Of a stretch of DNA of 64,000 nucleotides, positions 9,024-17,744 are shown piece by piece. Position numbers and translations under genes: made by a program. The DNA is taken from positions 1-64,000 of the forward strand of contig SVFZ01000082.1 in the NCBI GenBank assembly GCA_015056585.1. The letters run 5' to 3'. Each line of letters begins with the position of its first letter. Position 1 is the first letter of the stretch. The DNA is from Butyrivibrio sp. GTDB taxonomy: Bacteria; Bacillota; Clostridia; Lachnospirales; Lachnospiraceae. The notes beneath the pieces are model-generated. The model was not told the DNA's origin. It saw only the letters and a list, made by a program, of their open reading frames with translations, and did no database searches.

Positions 9024-10003
9024 TTACCTTCTCCTTCCTGTTCATCCAAAAATCTGTCCAATATCCATACCTTGGCGCTGTAAAAACGTTGCTGTACTGC
9101 CGGAAGCCTTTGTTCAAAGTCCGATGCAGCATAACTTTTTACTGAGTTCCAAAAGATCATTCCCACAGACAAAGCAAAGGATATTACAGCTGCGCTTACA
9201 GTAATTTTGACAGCTCCGAGTATCTTTTTCCTTTTTACAATCCTCGGATATGCCTTTAATGCCTCCTGTATCTCTTTGGCCGACCTGAATCTGTCATCTC
9301 TGTCAGGACGTATACACTTATCGATTATCTGCATAAACTCGTTTGATATCCCCGATACTCCGGATTGCCTGCAGCGCTTCACTGCATCACTATCTTTGGT
9401 ATCGATTCCTGCAATAAGCTGCAGAACAGTCATTCCAAAACAATAAATATCGGTTCTCGGATCAGTCTGTCCAAGATTTCCGTATTGTTCCGGTGCTGCA
9501 AATCCATAGGTTCCAAGATTTATTGTATCTGCCCTGTCATCCTTTCTGTAAAACCTGGCAGCGCCAAAATCAATCAGTGCCACATGCCCGTCAGGCTTAA
9601 GAACAATGTTTGCAGGCTTTAAGTCCCTGTATATCACAGGCATCCTTCGTCCATGCAAATATCTGAGGATTTCCGCCATTTCCAGCGCAATCCCCGCAGC
9701 TGTTTTTTCAGGTAATGCTCCTTTTTCCACCAGCACATTTTCAAGGCTGCTTCCCTCAAAGTATTGCAGCACAATTCCGTTTCTTATTCTTTCGTATATT
9801 TTCGGAACTGCCGGATGGTGCAGCGTACTAAGTATACAGGCTTCATTTTCAAAACTCTTTAAGCTGTGAAAATCTGCTTCGCCATCTGTAAGCTTTGCCA
9901 TCTTTAGCGTAACAGGCTCGTCTGTCCCGGATCTTTTTGCCAGAAACACCCTGCTGTTGCCACCACGGCCAAGTTCTTTTATAATTCTCAGATCATTTCC
10001 CAT
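9020..10003 (-). CDS. Membrane-anchored Ser/Thr protein kinase (no PASTA domains)
   Basis: About 327 residues. The kinase fold shows a glycine-rich loop (LGRGGNSRVFLA), a VAIK-like lysine (VTLKMAK), a catalytic loop YRDLKPANIVL, a DFG motif (LIDFGAAR), and an APE-type segment (GFAAPEQYG). A tyrosine replaces the usual histidine of HRD. After the kinase domain a basic stretch (RIVKRKK) and one membrane span (ILGAVKITVSAAVISFALSVGMIFW) lead to about 45 residues outside the membrane. PASTA repeats, typical of PrkC/StkP, are absent, so muropeptide sensing through PASTA is unlikely. It follows a PP2C phosphatase directly. ATG 10003 is preferred over 10024; the start is uncertain. Confidence 0.85.
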   Translation of the reverse strand: MGNDLRIIKELGRGGNSRVFLAKRSGTDEPVTLKMAKLTDGEADFHSLKSFENEACILSTLHHPAVPKIYERIRNGIVLQYFEGSSLENVLVEKGALPEKTAAGIALEMAEILRYLHGRRMPVIYRDLKPANIVLKPDGHVALIDFGAARFYRKDDRADTINLGTYGFAAPEQYGNLGQTDPRTDIYCFGMTVLQLIAGIDTKDSDAVKRCRQSGVSGISNEFMQIIDKCIRPDRDDRFRSAKEIQEALKAYPRIVKRKKILGAVKITVSAAVISFALSVGMIFWNSVKSYAASDFEQRLPAVQQRFYSAKVWILDRFLDEQEGEGN

Positions 10004-10008
10004 AATGC

Positions 10009-10791
10009 TCAAAACTCCATACATGCAGCTGCAATACTGATGTTATCCTCTTCGTCTCTTCTTACCGCCAGTTCCGACAGTTTTTTACATTCCAAGAGCA
10101 TGTCTTCATCCGTCACACACATCTGCGGACAAAGCTTTAGCCTCATTTCTTCCGGAGTTATTGTTCTCCAGAATCCATCTGTACATGCAACAACTGTGGT
10201 GCTCTTGTCAAATGTACCGATTGTGGTCTCAGGAACCGGAGCTTTCACCATCCCTACGCACTGACTCAGCACATTTTTTTCAGCATCCTCCATGGCTTCC
10301 GATTCAGAAATTATCCCTTTATCCAGCTTTTCCTGAACAAGGCTCTGATCCTTTGTTACCTGAGAAATGCTTTTGCTGTTTATAAAATATATCCTGCTGT
10401 CACCAATGTTCAGACAAAGATATCGCTCGCCAATCTGAAGAAGGCACACAAGGGTTGTTCCAAGACTTAGCCCCTTATTCCTGCCATACCTTTTCAGGTC
10501 TGTATTTATTCGGATTATGAGGCGTCTTAAGGAGTTTTCAACCGCTTCCCACAGTTCTTTACCGGTCAGTGGAAGCATCAAAACAAGTTCCTCATGAAAC
10601 CACATTTCAAGGGCTCTTATGGCTTTACAGCTGGCCACTTCTCCCTTTGAAAGTCCTCCCATGCCGTCGCATACAGCAATCATTGTTATTCTTCCGTGGC
10701 TTTTTGTATTAGCCACCTTAACCAGCGCAGCATCTTGGTTGACCCTTCTTGTCTGTCCAACATCAGTATAAATACACGCTTTTACTTTCAT
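10009..10791 (-). CDS. PP2C-family Ser/Thr protein phosphatase
   Basis: About 260 residues. The PPM metal-binding motifs are visible: RRVNQDAALV near the N-terminus, AVCDGMGGLSKGE, NIGDSRIYFI, VVACTDGFW, and a C-terminal RDEEDNIS. It should reverse phosphorylation by the neighbouring kinase, as in PrpC/PrkC or Stp/Stk pairs. The track ORF starts at 10911, but that stretch lies inside the terminator of ctpA, so the start at 10791 (MKVKACIYTDVGQ) is chosen; 10809 is possible. The kinase start lies within a few bases of its stop codon. Confidence 0.88.
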   Translation of the reverse strand: MKVKACIYTDVGQTRRVNQDAALVKVANTKSHGRITMIAVCDGMGGLSKGEVASCKAIRALEMWFHEELVLMLPLTGKELWEAVENSLRRLIIRINTDLKRYGRNKGLSLGTTLVCLLQIGERYLCLNIGDSRIYFINSKSISQVTKDQSLVQEKLDKGIISESEAMEDAEKNVLSQCVGMVKAPVPETTIGTFDKSTTVVACTDGFWRTITPEEMRLKLCPQMCVTDEDMLLECKKLSELAVRRDEEDNISIAAACMEF

Positions 10792-10866
10792 TTTGGTAAA
10801 CCCTTTCATTGCAAAAAAATAAATACATGTCCTAATTGGAATTTCCGCTCGAAATGAGCAAAAAAA

Positions 10867-10895
10867 AGACTGTGCCAAGATTTTTAGCACAGTCT
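10867..10895 (-). terminator. Terminator after ctpA-like gene
   Basis: Minus strand AGACTGTGC / GCACAGTCT with a U7 tail. It lies between the S41 protease stop codon (10917) and the phosphatase start (10791). It shows that the phosphatase-kinase genes have their own promoter or depend on read-through. Confidence 0.85.
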
Positions 10896-10916
10896 CAGAT
10901 ATTACTATCAAATTAT

Positions 10917-12185
10917 TTATTTGTCAATAAGTTCTTTTATGACCTCAAGTCCTTTTTGAAGCTGAGTGTCAGTTTTGTCTTTTGCATATGCCTCTGCATC
11001 AAAATCAACGTCCACATCCGGCTCTATTCCTACTCCATGAATGTTGACCCCATTGGGAGTAAAATAACTGCTTACCGTAAGCTTTACCGCTGTTCCATCC
11101 CTTAAGTCAAATACTCTCTGGACAATTCCCTTTCCGTAAGTAGTCTTTCCAACCAGCTTTCCAAGGTTATAATCCTTTATGGCTCCTGCCAGTATCTCAG
11201 ATGCGCTTGCGGAATACTGATTAGTGAGCACGACTACAGGAATGTCTATCTCATTCTCGCCATCGCAGGTGTAATCTTCTCTGTTGCCGTCTCTGTCCTC
11301 GGTGTAAACGATAATTCCTTTTGGAAGGAGCTGTCTTGCAATATCGCACACAGTAGCAAGGCTTCCTCCGGGATTGGACCTTAAGTCTATTATCAGTCCT
11401 TCAATGTTCTGCGCTCTAAGCTCTGCCATGCCGTCAATGAACTGTGATGTGGTGATCTCATCAAACTCAGTGATCTTAAGGTAGCCAATGTTGTCATCGT
11501 AAACCTGTGTGCTGACTGTCGGAACCGTGATCTCTGCTCTTGTCACATCCACTTCCACATCATTTGCTTCTCCAGTTCTGATAAGAGTAAGATGCACCTG
11601 AGTTCCTGCTTCTCCCTTGATCATAGACACAACTTCTTCAAGAGTCATTCCCTGAGTTGAAGTTTTGTCTACTTCATAGATAATATCATCAATACAAAGA
11701 CCGGCCTCCTCTGCAGGGCTGCCCTCCATGACACCGGATATCCTGGCCAGATTAATACTGTTATCAAAGCTCACATAAGCTCCAATGCCAAAGTAGATAC
11801 CCTTTGTATCATTCATCATTTCTTCCAGTTCTTCGCTGGTATAGTATACAGAATAAGGATCCCCGAGAGAATCCATAAGTCCCCTGTAAAGGCCGTTAGC
11901 TTCTTCCTCTTTGCTTACATCAGTCTTGTAATAATATGTATCAATCACATCCTCCAGAGACTGAATTTTTGAAAGAGTTTCATCCGTCAAAATCTCGCTT
12001 TGTCCGGGCAAGTAGCCACTTGTAGCCTGATTAAGCACTTGCTGCTTGTAGATCAGGAAAAACACGCATCCGGAAACAGCCAGTATCGCCACAAGAAAAC
12101 CTATCAATATGCCACTGATAAAGCGCCTTGTAAGTTTCCCCTTGTTTGCTTTCTCAAGTTCCTCAAAATTGTTATTTATATCCAT
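10917..12185 (-). CDS. S41-family C-terminal processing peptidase (CtpA-like)
   Basis: 422 residues. An N-terminal membrane anchor (ISGILIGFLVAILAVSGCVFFLIY) precedes a PDZ domain (about residues 125-210, with IYFGIGAYVS and LEEVVSMIKGEAGTQVHL). A catalytic S41 domain follows, with GLIIDLRSNPGGSL, the serine in TNQYSASASEILAGAIKDY, and the lysine in GKTTYGKGIVQ. It is an extracytoplasmic protease that trims envelope proteins. It lies in the order ftsE-ftsX-M23-ctpA, which is common in Firmicutes, so it may process the wall hydrolase or its regulators. A terminator follows. Confidence 0.92.
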   Translation of the reverse strand: MDINNNFEELEKANKGKLTRRFISGILIGFLVAILAVSGCVFFLIYKQQVLNQATSGYLPGQSEILTDETLSKIQSLEDVIDTYYYKTDVSKEEEANGLYRGLMDSLGDPYSVYYTSEELEEMMNDTKGIYFGIGAYVSFDNSINLARISGVMEGSPAEEAGLCIDDIIYEVDKTSTQGMTLEEVVSMIKGEAGTQVHLTLIRTGEANDVEVDVTRAEITVPTVSTQVYDDNIGYLKITEFDEITTSQFIDGMAELRAQNIEGLIIDLRSNPGGSLATVCDIARQLLPKGIIVYTEDRDGNREDYTCDGENEIDIPVVVLTNQYSASASEILAGAIKDYNLGKLVGKTTYGKGIVQRVFDLRDGTAVKLTVSSYFTPNGVNIHGVGIEPDVDVDFDAEAYAKDKTDTQLQKGLEVIKELIDK

Positions 12186-12264
12186 CCGTCAATTCCTCGT
12201 AAATGTCAGTTATTTGCCATTTAATTGCTCCGGTAACCGTAATTATTTTCACACACAGTACCGT

Positions 12265-13494
12265 TTATTTAAGATAGTTCCACGGACTTACGTAAGCACC
12301 GTTTAGCCTGACACCAAAGTGAAGATGATTTCCCGTTGATCTTCCTGTGGAGCCAACGGCTGCAATCTTGGTTCCGGCCGAAACATCCTGCCCCTTAGAT
12401 ACATAAAGCGCCGAACAGTGCATATAGATCGTGTAGAGACCATTTCCATGACTTATCATGATGTAATTTCCCATGGACCCTTCATAAGCCGCTACAACAA
12501 CCGTGCCTTCATAGGCTGCAAGTATAGCAGAACCAGCAGGTGCTGCAAGGTCTATACCGTTATGCATCTTCTCAACTCCCAGAGTCGGGTGCATCCTCAT
12601 CCCGAAGTTATCGGAAATTCTTGTATAATTCGGGCATGGCCATGTAAATACACCGCCGTCATACTTATATTTGCTGTATAAAGCTGCCTTGTCTGCAGCA
12701 ACTTCTTTTTCAAGAGCTGCAATTGCTGCATTTTCCGCTTTAATTTCTGCTTCATACTCCCTTATTGCGGCTTCCTTGTCATTGATATCAGCTTTTACAG
12801 AATTGAGTTCCGCACTTTTTGCCTGAAGAAGCTGTTCCAGATTATCCTGCTCCGCCTCTCTTGAAGCCTTGGCTTCGTCCAGAGTCTCTTTTTCCTCTTC
12901 AAGGGCCTGCTTGGTCAGTGAGATCAGCTGTGTTGTTGCAATGTACTCGTCGAGTTTGTCCCTGTCATATGAAGAAAGCCTTTCTATGTACTCGGCTTTA
13001 TTCAGCATATCCGCAAAGCTTCCTGACTCGAGAAGTAGTTCGAAGTATATCGTATCCCCACGCTCATACATGAACTTTATGCGCTTTTTCATGGCCTCAT
13101 ACTGTTCCTGCTGGATTCTTTCAGCCTCATGCAATTCCTGCGTGGTGGTCTCGATCTGGTTTTCTTTTTCAGTAATCTGATCATTTAATGTGTCAATCTT
13201 TTGCTGGATATCAGTAAGAGACGCATCTATCTGGGAGATGTAAGCATTCAGATTTGACTTGCTGGTCTCAAGCTGCTTTTTTACCTTCTCAAGGTCGGTC
13301 TTGGCATTTTTGAGGGAGTCACGTTCCTTCTTTGCGTTGGAAATCTGGTTTTCCTTCTCTTTGATGCTCTCTTCAGTAACTTCAGCCTTAACAACAATCC
13401 CCTTATCTCCCCAGAACGAAGAGACCATAAATACACATAAAATGAGACATATTATTCTTTTTGCTGCTTTTATTAACCTGCTGTTCAAATTCAA
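12265..13494 (-). CDS. Secreted M23 peptidase with long coiled coil (EnvC/CwlO-like role)
   Basis: 409 residues. A signal peptide (IICLILCVFMVSSFWG) is followed by about 230 residues of heptad-like coiled coil rich in E, K, Q and L. The C-terminal LytM/M23 domain keeps the zinc ligands (HNGIDLAAP, the HxGxD motif, and GNHLHFGVR, the HxH motif), so it looks catalytically active. Such coiled-coil hydrolases are activated by the FtsEX complex to cut peptidoglycan during elongation or division. It follows ftsX by about 20 bases. Whether it acts itself or activates amidases (as EnvC does) cannot be told; intact ligands favour its own activity. Confidence 0.9.
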   Translation of the reverse strand: MNLNSRLIKAAKRIICLILCVFMVSSFWGDKGIVVKAEVTEESIKEKENQISNAKKERDSLKNAKTDLEKVKKQLETSKSNLNAYISQIDASLTDIQQKIDTLNDQITEKENQIETTTQELHEAERIQQEQYEAMKKRIKFMYERGDTIYFELLLESGSFADMLNKAEYIERLSSYDRDKLDEYIATTQLISLTKQALEEEKETLDEAKASREAEQDNLEQLLQAKSAELNSVKADINDKEAAIREYEAEIKAENAAIAALEKEVAADKAALYSKYKYDGGVFTWPCPNYTRISDNFGMRMHPTLGVEKMHNGIDLAAPAGSAILAAYEGTVVVAAYEGSMGNYIMISHGNGLYTIYMHCSALYVSKGQDVSAGTKIAAVGSTGRSTGNHLHFGVRLNGAYVSPWNYLK

Positions 13495-13515
13495 ACCTTT
13501 GGAACTTCCTTTTCT

Positions 13516-14412
13516 TTACACATGAAGGTGCTTTCTTACAGTAGTAAAGCTTCCAAAGAAGCCGATACCGATACCTATTGCCAGTGATATAGGTATGAGC
13601 TTGTTATAAACAGTCTCCACCGGGAGAAAATTTAGCAACGAGCTTAACATAGTAAACTTTGATGCCACGTAAGAAATGGCATTTTTATAAACAAAAAACA
13701 CTATCACAAGCGGTATTATTGATCCGATGATTCCAATCAGAATACCCTCGACAACAAACGGCGCTCTGACAAAAAAGTCTGTGGCACCGATATATTTCAT
13801 GATATTTATTTCGTCCTTACGAACCTGTATACCCATGGTGACTGTATTGCTGATAAGGAATATCGAAACCAAAAGAAGGATCACAATAATTCCCGCTGAA
13901 ACATATGCTATCAGCTTGTTGAGGCCACTAAGGGTGTTGGCAGTGACTTCTGACCTGTTGACCTCTCTTACAACGCTTATGGATTCAGCATATGTAACCA
14001 GTGCTGTCTGCATTGAAACATCACTGAGATAAATCTGAAGGTTCGCAGAGTCAGCAAGCGGATTCTCTGTAAATCCGTCAGCATACTCCCCAAGATACTC
14101 CTCCTTAAATCCCTGCCAGGCTTCTTCAGCTGACACATAGACAATCTCTCTGACTTCTGTCCTGTTCTCGAGATCACTCTTAACAGCAAGGATCTGATCT
14201 TCAGTGGTTCCCTCATTGAAAAAAACCGTAACCGAAACGCCCTCTTCAGCAGTCTTGACCACATGCTGGAAGTTGGTAATTATTGAATAGAAAATCCCGA
14301 AAAGAAAAAGACATGCGCTGATAGTCGCTACAGATGCCAGCGTGTACCACTTATTTCTTCCCAGATTCTTAAAGCCCTGACCAATGGTGTAAAAGAAACT
14401 ATTAATCCTCAT
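13516..14412 (-). CDS. ftsX: Cell-division protein FtsX
   Basis: 298 residues with the FtsX layout: one N-terminal membrane span (TLASVATISACLFLFGIFY), an extracellular domain of about 120 residues, then three C-terminal spans including IIVILLLVSIFLISNTVTMGI and a VRKDEINIMKYIGATDFFVRAPFVVEG coupling segment. FtsX is the membrane half of the FtsEX ABC-like complex that transmits ATP hydrolysis to wall hydrolases outside. Its start overlaps the ftsE end by 11 bases. Confidence 0.95.
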   Translation of the reverse strand: MRINSFFYTIGQGFKNLGRNKWYTLASVATISACLFLFGIFYSIITNFQHVVKTAEEGVSVTVFFNEGTTEDQILAVKSDLENRTEVREIVYVSAEEAWQGFKEEYLGEYADGFTENPLADSANLQIYLSDVSMQTALVTYAESISVVREVNRSEVTANTLSGLNKLIAYVSAGIIVILLLVSIFLISNTVTMGIQVRKDEINIMKYIGATDFFVRAPFVVEGILIGIIGSIIPLVIVFFVYKNAISYVASKFTMLSSLLNFLPVETVYNKLIPISLAIGIGIGFFGSFTTVRKHLHV

Positions 14413-15142
14413 CGATGTACATTCCCTCTTCCTCGTCTTCTATAATGACGCCCTTCTTCATGGTAATAACTCGCTTTTTCATGGCATTAACGATCTCTCT
14501 GTTGTGAGTAACCACAATAACAGTAGTTCCGTTCTCATTAATCTGCTCCATGAGTTTCATGATTTCCCATGAATTATTCGGATCAAGGTTTCCTGTAGGC
14601 TCATCAGCCAAAAGAATTGCCGGCTTATTTACAAGTGCCCTGGCAAGCGCAACTCTCTGCTGCTCACCACCCGACAACTGACTTATTTTGTTTTTGTACT
14701 TGCCGGCCAAATTGACTGTAGCCAGTATTGACGGCACGTTTCTTTTGATGTCTCTGGTGGGAGTTTGAACGATTCTCTGGGCAAAAGCCACATTCTCGTA
14801 AACATTTCTATCTTTTAACAAACGGAAATCCTGGAATACTATTCCAAGGTTTCTTCTGAACTTCGGGATCTTGCTGTGCTTGATCCTGCGAAGATTGTAC
14901 CCCAGCACAGTTATGTCTCCATCTGTCGGTACCAGTTCTCTGAGCAAGAGCTTGATCAGAGTGGATTTTCCCGATCCGCTGTCTCCCACTATAAAAACAA
15001 ATTCACCCCTCTTGATATGAAGGGTGACTCCGTTTAATGCAGGTGCACCCGTAGAATAAGATTTTGTCACATTTTCAAGTGTGATAACCTCATCCTCCGG
15101 TATTTGCCTGCTTAATCTTTTTCTGCGATATCCTTTTTCCAT
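14402..15142 (-). CDS. ftsE: Cell-division ATP-binding protein FtsE
   Basis: 246 residues; ABC ATPase with Walker A GDSGSGKSTLIKL, Q-loop FQDFRLLKDRNVYENVAFA (a typical FtsE signature), LSGGEQQRVALARALVN and Walker B ILLADEPTGNLDP. The C-terminus is a short acidic tail (EDEEEGMYIDED). The N-terminus carries about 17 extra, mostly basic residues (KGYRRKRLSRQIPED) before the ABC fold. It powers FtsX. It overlaps ftsX by 11 bases, and a hairpin overlapping the stop codon of the upstream regulator gene lies just before it. Confidence 0.95.
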   Translation of the reverse strand: MEKGYRRKRLSRQIPEDEVITLENVTKSYSTGAPALNGVTLHIKRGEFVFIVGDSGSGKSTLIKLLLRELVPTDGDITVLGYNLRRIKHSKIPKFRRNLGIVFQDFRLLKDRNVYENVAFAQRIVQTPTRDIKRNVPSILATVNLAGKYKNKISQLSGGEQQRVALARALVNKPAILLADEPTGNLDPNNSWEIMKLMEQINENGTTVIVVTHNREIVNAMKKRVITMKKGVIIEDEEEGMYIDED

Positions 15143-15160
15143 AAAGCTCCCCTTGCTTTA

Positions 15161-15207
15161 ACGTGATATGGACTTGTCTGAAACCTCCGTAAGGCTCTTT
15201 ATCACGT
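15161..15207 (-). other. Hairpin overlapping the regulator stop codon, upstream of ftsE
   Basis: A perfect 8 bp dyad, ACGTGATA (15200-15207 read on the minus strand) and TATCACGT (15161-15168), encloses about 31 bases including CCTTACGGAGG. The first arm contains the TGA of the upstream regulator. There is no U-tract. The GTGATA...TATCAC layout recalls the two longer elements at 26764 and 34645. Confidence 0.55.
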
Positions 15208-16284
15208 GAATTTTTCCATATATTTCATGTATCTGACAACCATAAGTGCAATCTTGAAAGTAATGGCATCGTCAAATACCCTAAGGTCAAGACCTGTGCT
15301 CTTCTGCAGCTTGTCCAGTCTATAAACCAAAGTATTCCTGTGGATAAAGAGCTGTCTCGATGTCTCAGAAACATTAAGGCTGTTTTCAAAGAACTTATCA
15401 ATGGTTATGAGGGTTTCCTGATCAAAGTCATCGGGGTTTCTGCCGCCGAATATCTCTTTAATAAACATCTTGCAGAGCGGAATCGGAAGCTGATAGATAA
15501 GACGTCCTATTCCAAGCTCACTGTAGCAGATGACCTTACGCTCATCAAAGAAGATCTTTCCGACATCCAGGGCCATCTTGGCTTCCTTGTAGGATCTACT
15601 CACTTCCTTGATTTCTCCGACTACTGTTCCGTATGCAACACGCACTCCGCTAAGGCCTTCTTTTTCCAAAGTAAGAAGCATTTCCTCCGCAGCCTTGGAT
15701 ATATCCGATGGTTTGTACATGTCGCTGACATCCTTAACAACAATAACATTGTCTTCATCAACTTCTGTAACAAAATCATTTCCGCTTCCGAAATGAGTTC
15801 TTGTAATCTCCAAAGCATTGTTGTCACGCCCGTTCATGGATTCGATTATCATGGCAACACGCTTGGAATCTGTCTGAATGTGAAGTTTCTTGGCTCTGCT
15901 GTATATATCAACCAAAAGAAGGTTATCCAAAAGCAGATTCTTTATAAAGTTGTCTTTATCGAATCTCTCCTTATATGCAACCAAAAGGCTCTGAATCTGA
16001 TATGCAATCATCTTGCCCAGCATATATGTATTCTCACCGCTTCCGGTGCAGATCAGAATATACTCAAGCTGCTGCTCATCATAAATCTTGAAATACTGGT
16101 GTCCCTGAATCTCCTGAGAATCAGCAGGTGACTCGACAAAATCTCTGGTTGCTGCAGCTACATTTCCAATATCGGAAGATGTAGATGCCACCTCCTTGCC
16201 GTCAACATCAAGGACGCACAGATCCACATGTGCAATAGTCTTAAGTCCATCAATAGTATTCTGAAGAATTTGATTTGATATCAT
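15202..16284 (-). CDS. CdaR/PucR-type transcriptional regulator
   Basis: 360 residues. The N-terminal part resembles the sugar-diacid recognition domain of CdaR (MISNQILQNTIDGLKTIAHVDLCVLDVDG). A middle GGDEF-like/PucR domain follows, and the C-terminus is an HTH_30 helix-turn-helix (FENSLNVSETSRQLFIHRNTLVYRLDKLQ). Such proteins usually activate uptake or catabolism genes in response to small acids. Here no catabolic gene is next to it; the downstream neighbours are ftsE-ftsX, 59 bases away. The true ligand and targets are unknown. Confidence 0.85.
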   Translation of the reverse strand: MISNQILQNTIDGLKTIAHVDLCVLDVDGKEVASTSSDIGNVAAATRDFVESPADSQEIQGHQYFKIYDEQQLEYILICTGSGENTYMLGKMIAYQIQSLLVAYKERFDKDNFIKNLLLDNLLLVDIYSRAKKLHIQTDSKRVAMIIESMNGRDNNALEITRTHFGSGNDFVTEVDEDNVIVVKDVSDMYKPSDISKAAEEMLLTLEKEGLSGVRVAYGTVVGEIKEVSRSYKEAKMALDVGKIFFDERKVICYSELGIGRLIYQLPIPLCKMFIKEIFGGRNPDDFDQETLITIDKFFENSLNVSETSRQLFIHRNTLVYRLDKLQKSTGLDLRVFDDAITFKIALMVVRYMKYMEKFT

Positions 16285-16461
16285 ATATCCTCTTTCTGCA
16301 ACAAGAATAAGCTGCTAATATAAAGACTAATGACATTTTAATACAAATGTACAAATAAATCTATATCTACATGGGTGTTTTTTGTCTATTTTTCAAAATT
16401 CATCGTCAAAACCAACAAAAAGATGGGCCATTTTTTGTGTGTAAAATACTTTTTAACATAT

Positions 16462-16488
16462 TAAGATAGTTCAATAAATCGCCGATAG
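16462..16488 (+). promoter_or_regulatory. Sigma-28 (SigD/FliA)-type promoter for the YjfB-like gene
   Basis: TAAG (16462-16465), exactly 15 bases, then GCCGATAG (16481-16488), against the flagellar sigma consensus TAAA-N15-GCCGATAA. The predicted leader is about 75 bases and ends in CACAGGAGGTGG before the ATG. Confidence 0.8.
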
Positions 16489-16566
16489 ACTATGTAAGGA
16501 TGAAGTGTAAATGTGCGCAAGGTCTTGTATCCTGCCGTTTTACCGCAGTTGCACAGGAGGTGGAAT

Positions 16567-16755
16567 ATGGATATTCCCGCTTTATCAATGGCAATATCTC
16601 AGAACAAAATTCTAAACGAATTCGGCGTAGCGATGCTCTCAAAGAGTCTGGATACTATGGAGAGCGCTGGAGAAGCGCTAGTATCAACAATTGACTCAGC
16701 AGCAGAGTTATCCGTAAACCCAAATATTGGGGCGAATTTCGATATGAGAATCTGA
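16567..16755 (+). CDS. YjfB-family putative motility protein
   Basis: 62 residues: MDIPALSMAISQNKILNEFG at the N-terminus and a C-terminal LSVNPNIGANFDMRI, as in the YjfB family of small proteins found beside flagellar genes. The track ORF begins at 16513, but the ATG at 16567 follows a near-perfect AGGAGG ribosome site. The promoter upstream fits sigma-28, consistent with expression in the late flagellar regulon. An ANGGA motif near the transcript start (AAGGATG) and a second in the Shine-Dalgarno (CAGGAGG) could bind CsrA. It is followed by a bidirectional terminator. Its molecular function is unknown. Confidence 0.85.
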   Translation: MDIPALSMAISQNKILNEFGVAMLSKSLDTMESAGEALVSTIDSAAELSVNPNIGANFDMRI

Positions 16756-16767
16756 GATCAGCAAAAG

Positions 16768-16796
16768 ACACCCGCAGCGTTAAACGTTGCGGGTGT
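16768..16796. terminator. Bidirectional terminator between yjfB-like and CPBP genes
   Basis: ACACCCGCAGCGT-TAA-ACGTTGCGGGTGT, a 13 bp stem with one G-U pair, followed by TTATTATTT on the plus strand and TCTTTTGC on the minus strand. It serves two convergent genes. Confidence 0.8.
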
Positions 16797-16802
16797 TATT
16801 AT

Positions 16803-17729
16803 TTAAACCAGTCTTATAGTGTAAACCATATATACTACTGATATCATCATAGCGATAACAAGAGGCAATGTGATCAGTTTGAATCCCTGCCTTCTTGAAT
16901 GCTTTAAATTTGTATAAAACTCAAGTCTCTGCTCGATCTTTGCAATCTTTTTTACTATAAAGAGCGCAATTGTGGTAAAAATGACCGCCATCACCAGAAG
17001 ATAGGCAATATAGATGGCATCCACCCAAAAGTCGCTCATTCCCTCAAGATAACTCTCAGCTATAGTAGAAGCATCCTCCAAAACATCTTTGTTGGCGTAC
17101 ATCATAACGACTTCCAGGGTATTGAAGAAAGCGTGGGCAATAAATGATGCCAGTACACTTCCGGTTGCCTCAACCAAAAGAGCAAGCATTATACCCATGA
17201 CAGTTCCGTAACCAAATTGATTGAAGTTCATGTGTATCATTCCGAACATCAGGGAAGAGAGAATAATCGATCCGATAATCCTTCCGGTTCTCTGATAGCT
17301 CTGAAGGATCACTCCCCTGAATACAATTTCCTCCACAAAAGGACCCAAAATGCCAATCGACAGTATCATGATCCACATCGGCATTCCAAGTAGCTGATCG
17401 GCAATTGATGTTACCGTATTTTCCACAAACAGCATGGAAATATAATTGACAAGAGAAACCAGAGGGAATAAAGCAATTACATACACCGGTATCAAAAGAG
17501 CAGAAGAAAGCTTTATCTTATGGAGAGGAATAAGTGTTGACAGTTTTTCTCCCGAATAAAGCACCGCTGCCAGGGCCGGAATAAGTACCACAAGTTCACT
17601 GAATACATTGTTCATCAGAATACTCAGCGCCGGTCCTCCAACCAGATACCACAGGGAAATAACAAGTACAAGTCCGATTGTAGCAAATGTCATGTATAAA
17701 TAAGTTCTGTTAGCTCTTCTGTAGTCCAT
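16803..17729 (-). CDS. CPBP-family intramembrane metalloprotease
   Basis: 308 residues with about eight hydrophobic spans. The CPBP/Abi motifs are present: FVEEIVFRGVI (EExxxR), a histidine in GMIHMNFNQFGYG, and a second histidine in ASFIAHAFFN. Family members cleave CAAX-like or membrane substrates, or protect against bacteriocins. It is the last gene of a three-gene run after the thioesterase and CvfB-like genes. No bacteriocin genes are near; the substrate is unknown. Confidence 0.88.
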   Translation of the reverse strand: MDYRRANRTYLYMTFATIGLVLVISLWYLVGGPALSILMNNVFSELVVLIPALAAVLYSGEKLSTLIPLHKIKLSSALLIPVYVIALFPLVSLVNYISMLFVENTVTSIADQLLGMPMWIMILSIGILGPFVEEIVFRGVILQSYQRTGRIIGSIILSSLMFGMIHMNFNQFGYGTVMGIMLALLVEATGSVLASFIAHAFFNTLEVVMMYANKDVLEDASTIAESYLEGMSDFWVDAIYIAYLLVMAVIFTTIALFIVKKIAKIEQRLEFYTNLKHSRRQGFKLITLPLVIAMMISVVYMVYTIRLV

Positions 17730-17744
17730 GTAATGCTCCCTGTA

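Noticed and set aside
10792-10911. Upstream extension of the PP2C ORF
   Set aside because: It would translate through the ctpA terminator, and the added residues have no family support.
15340-16131. 263-codon plus-strand ORF
   Set aside because: Antisense to the CdaR/PucR-like gene, which has clear domains; composition does not look coding.
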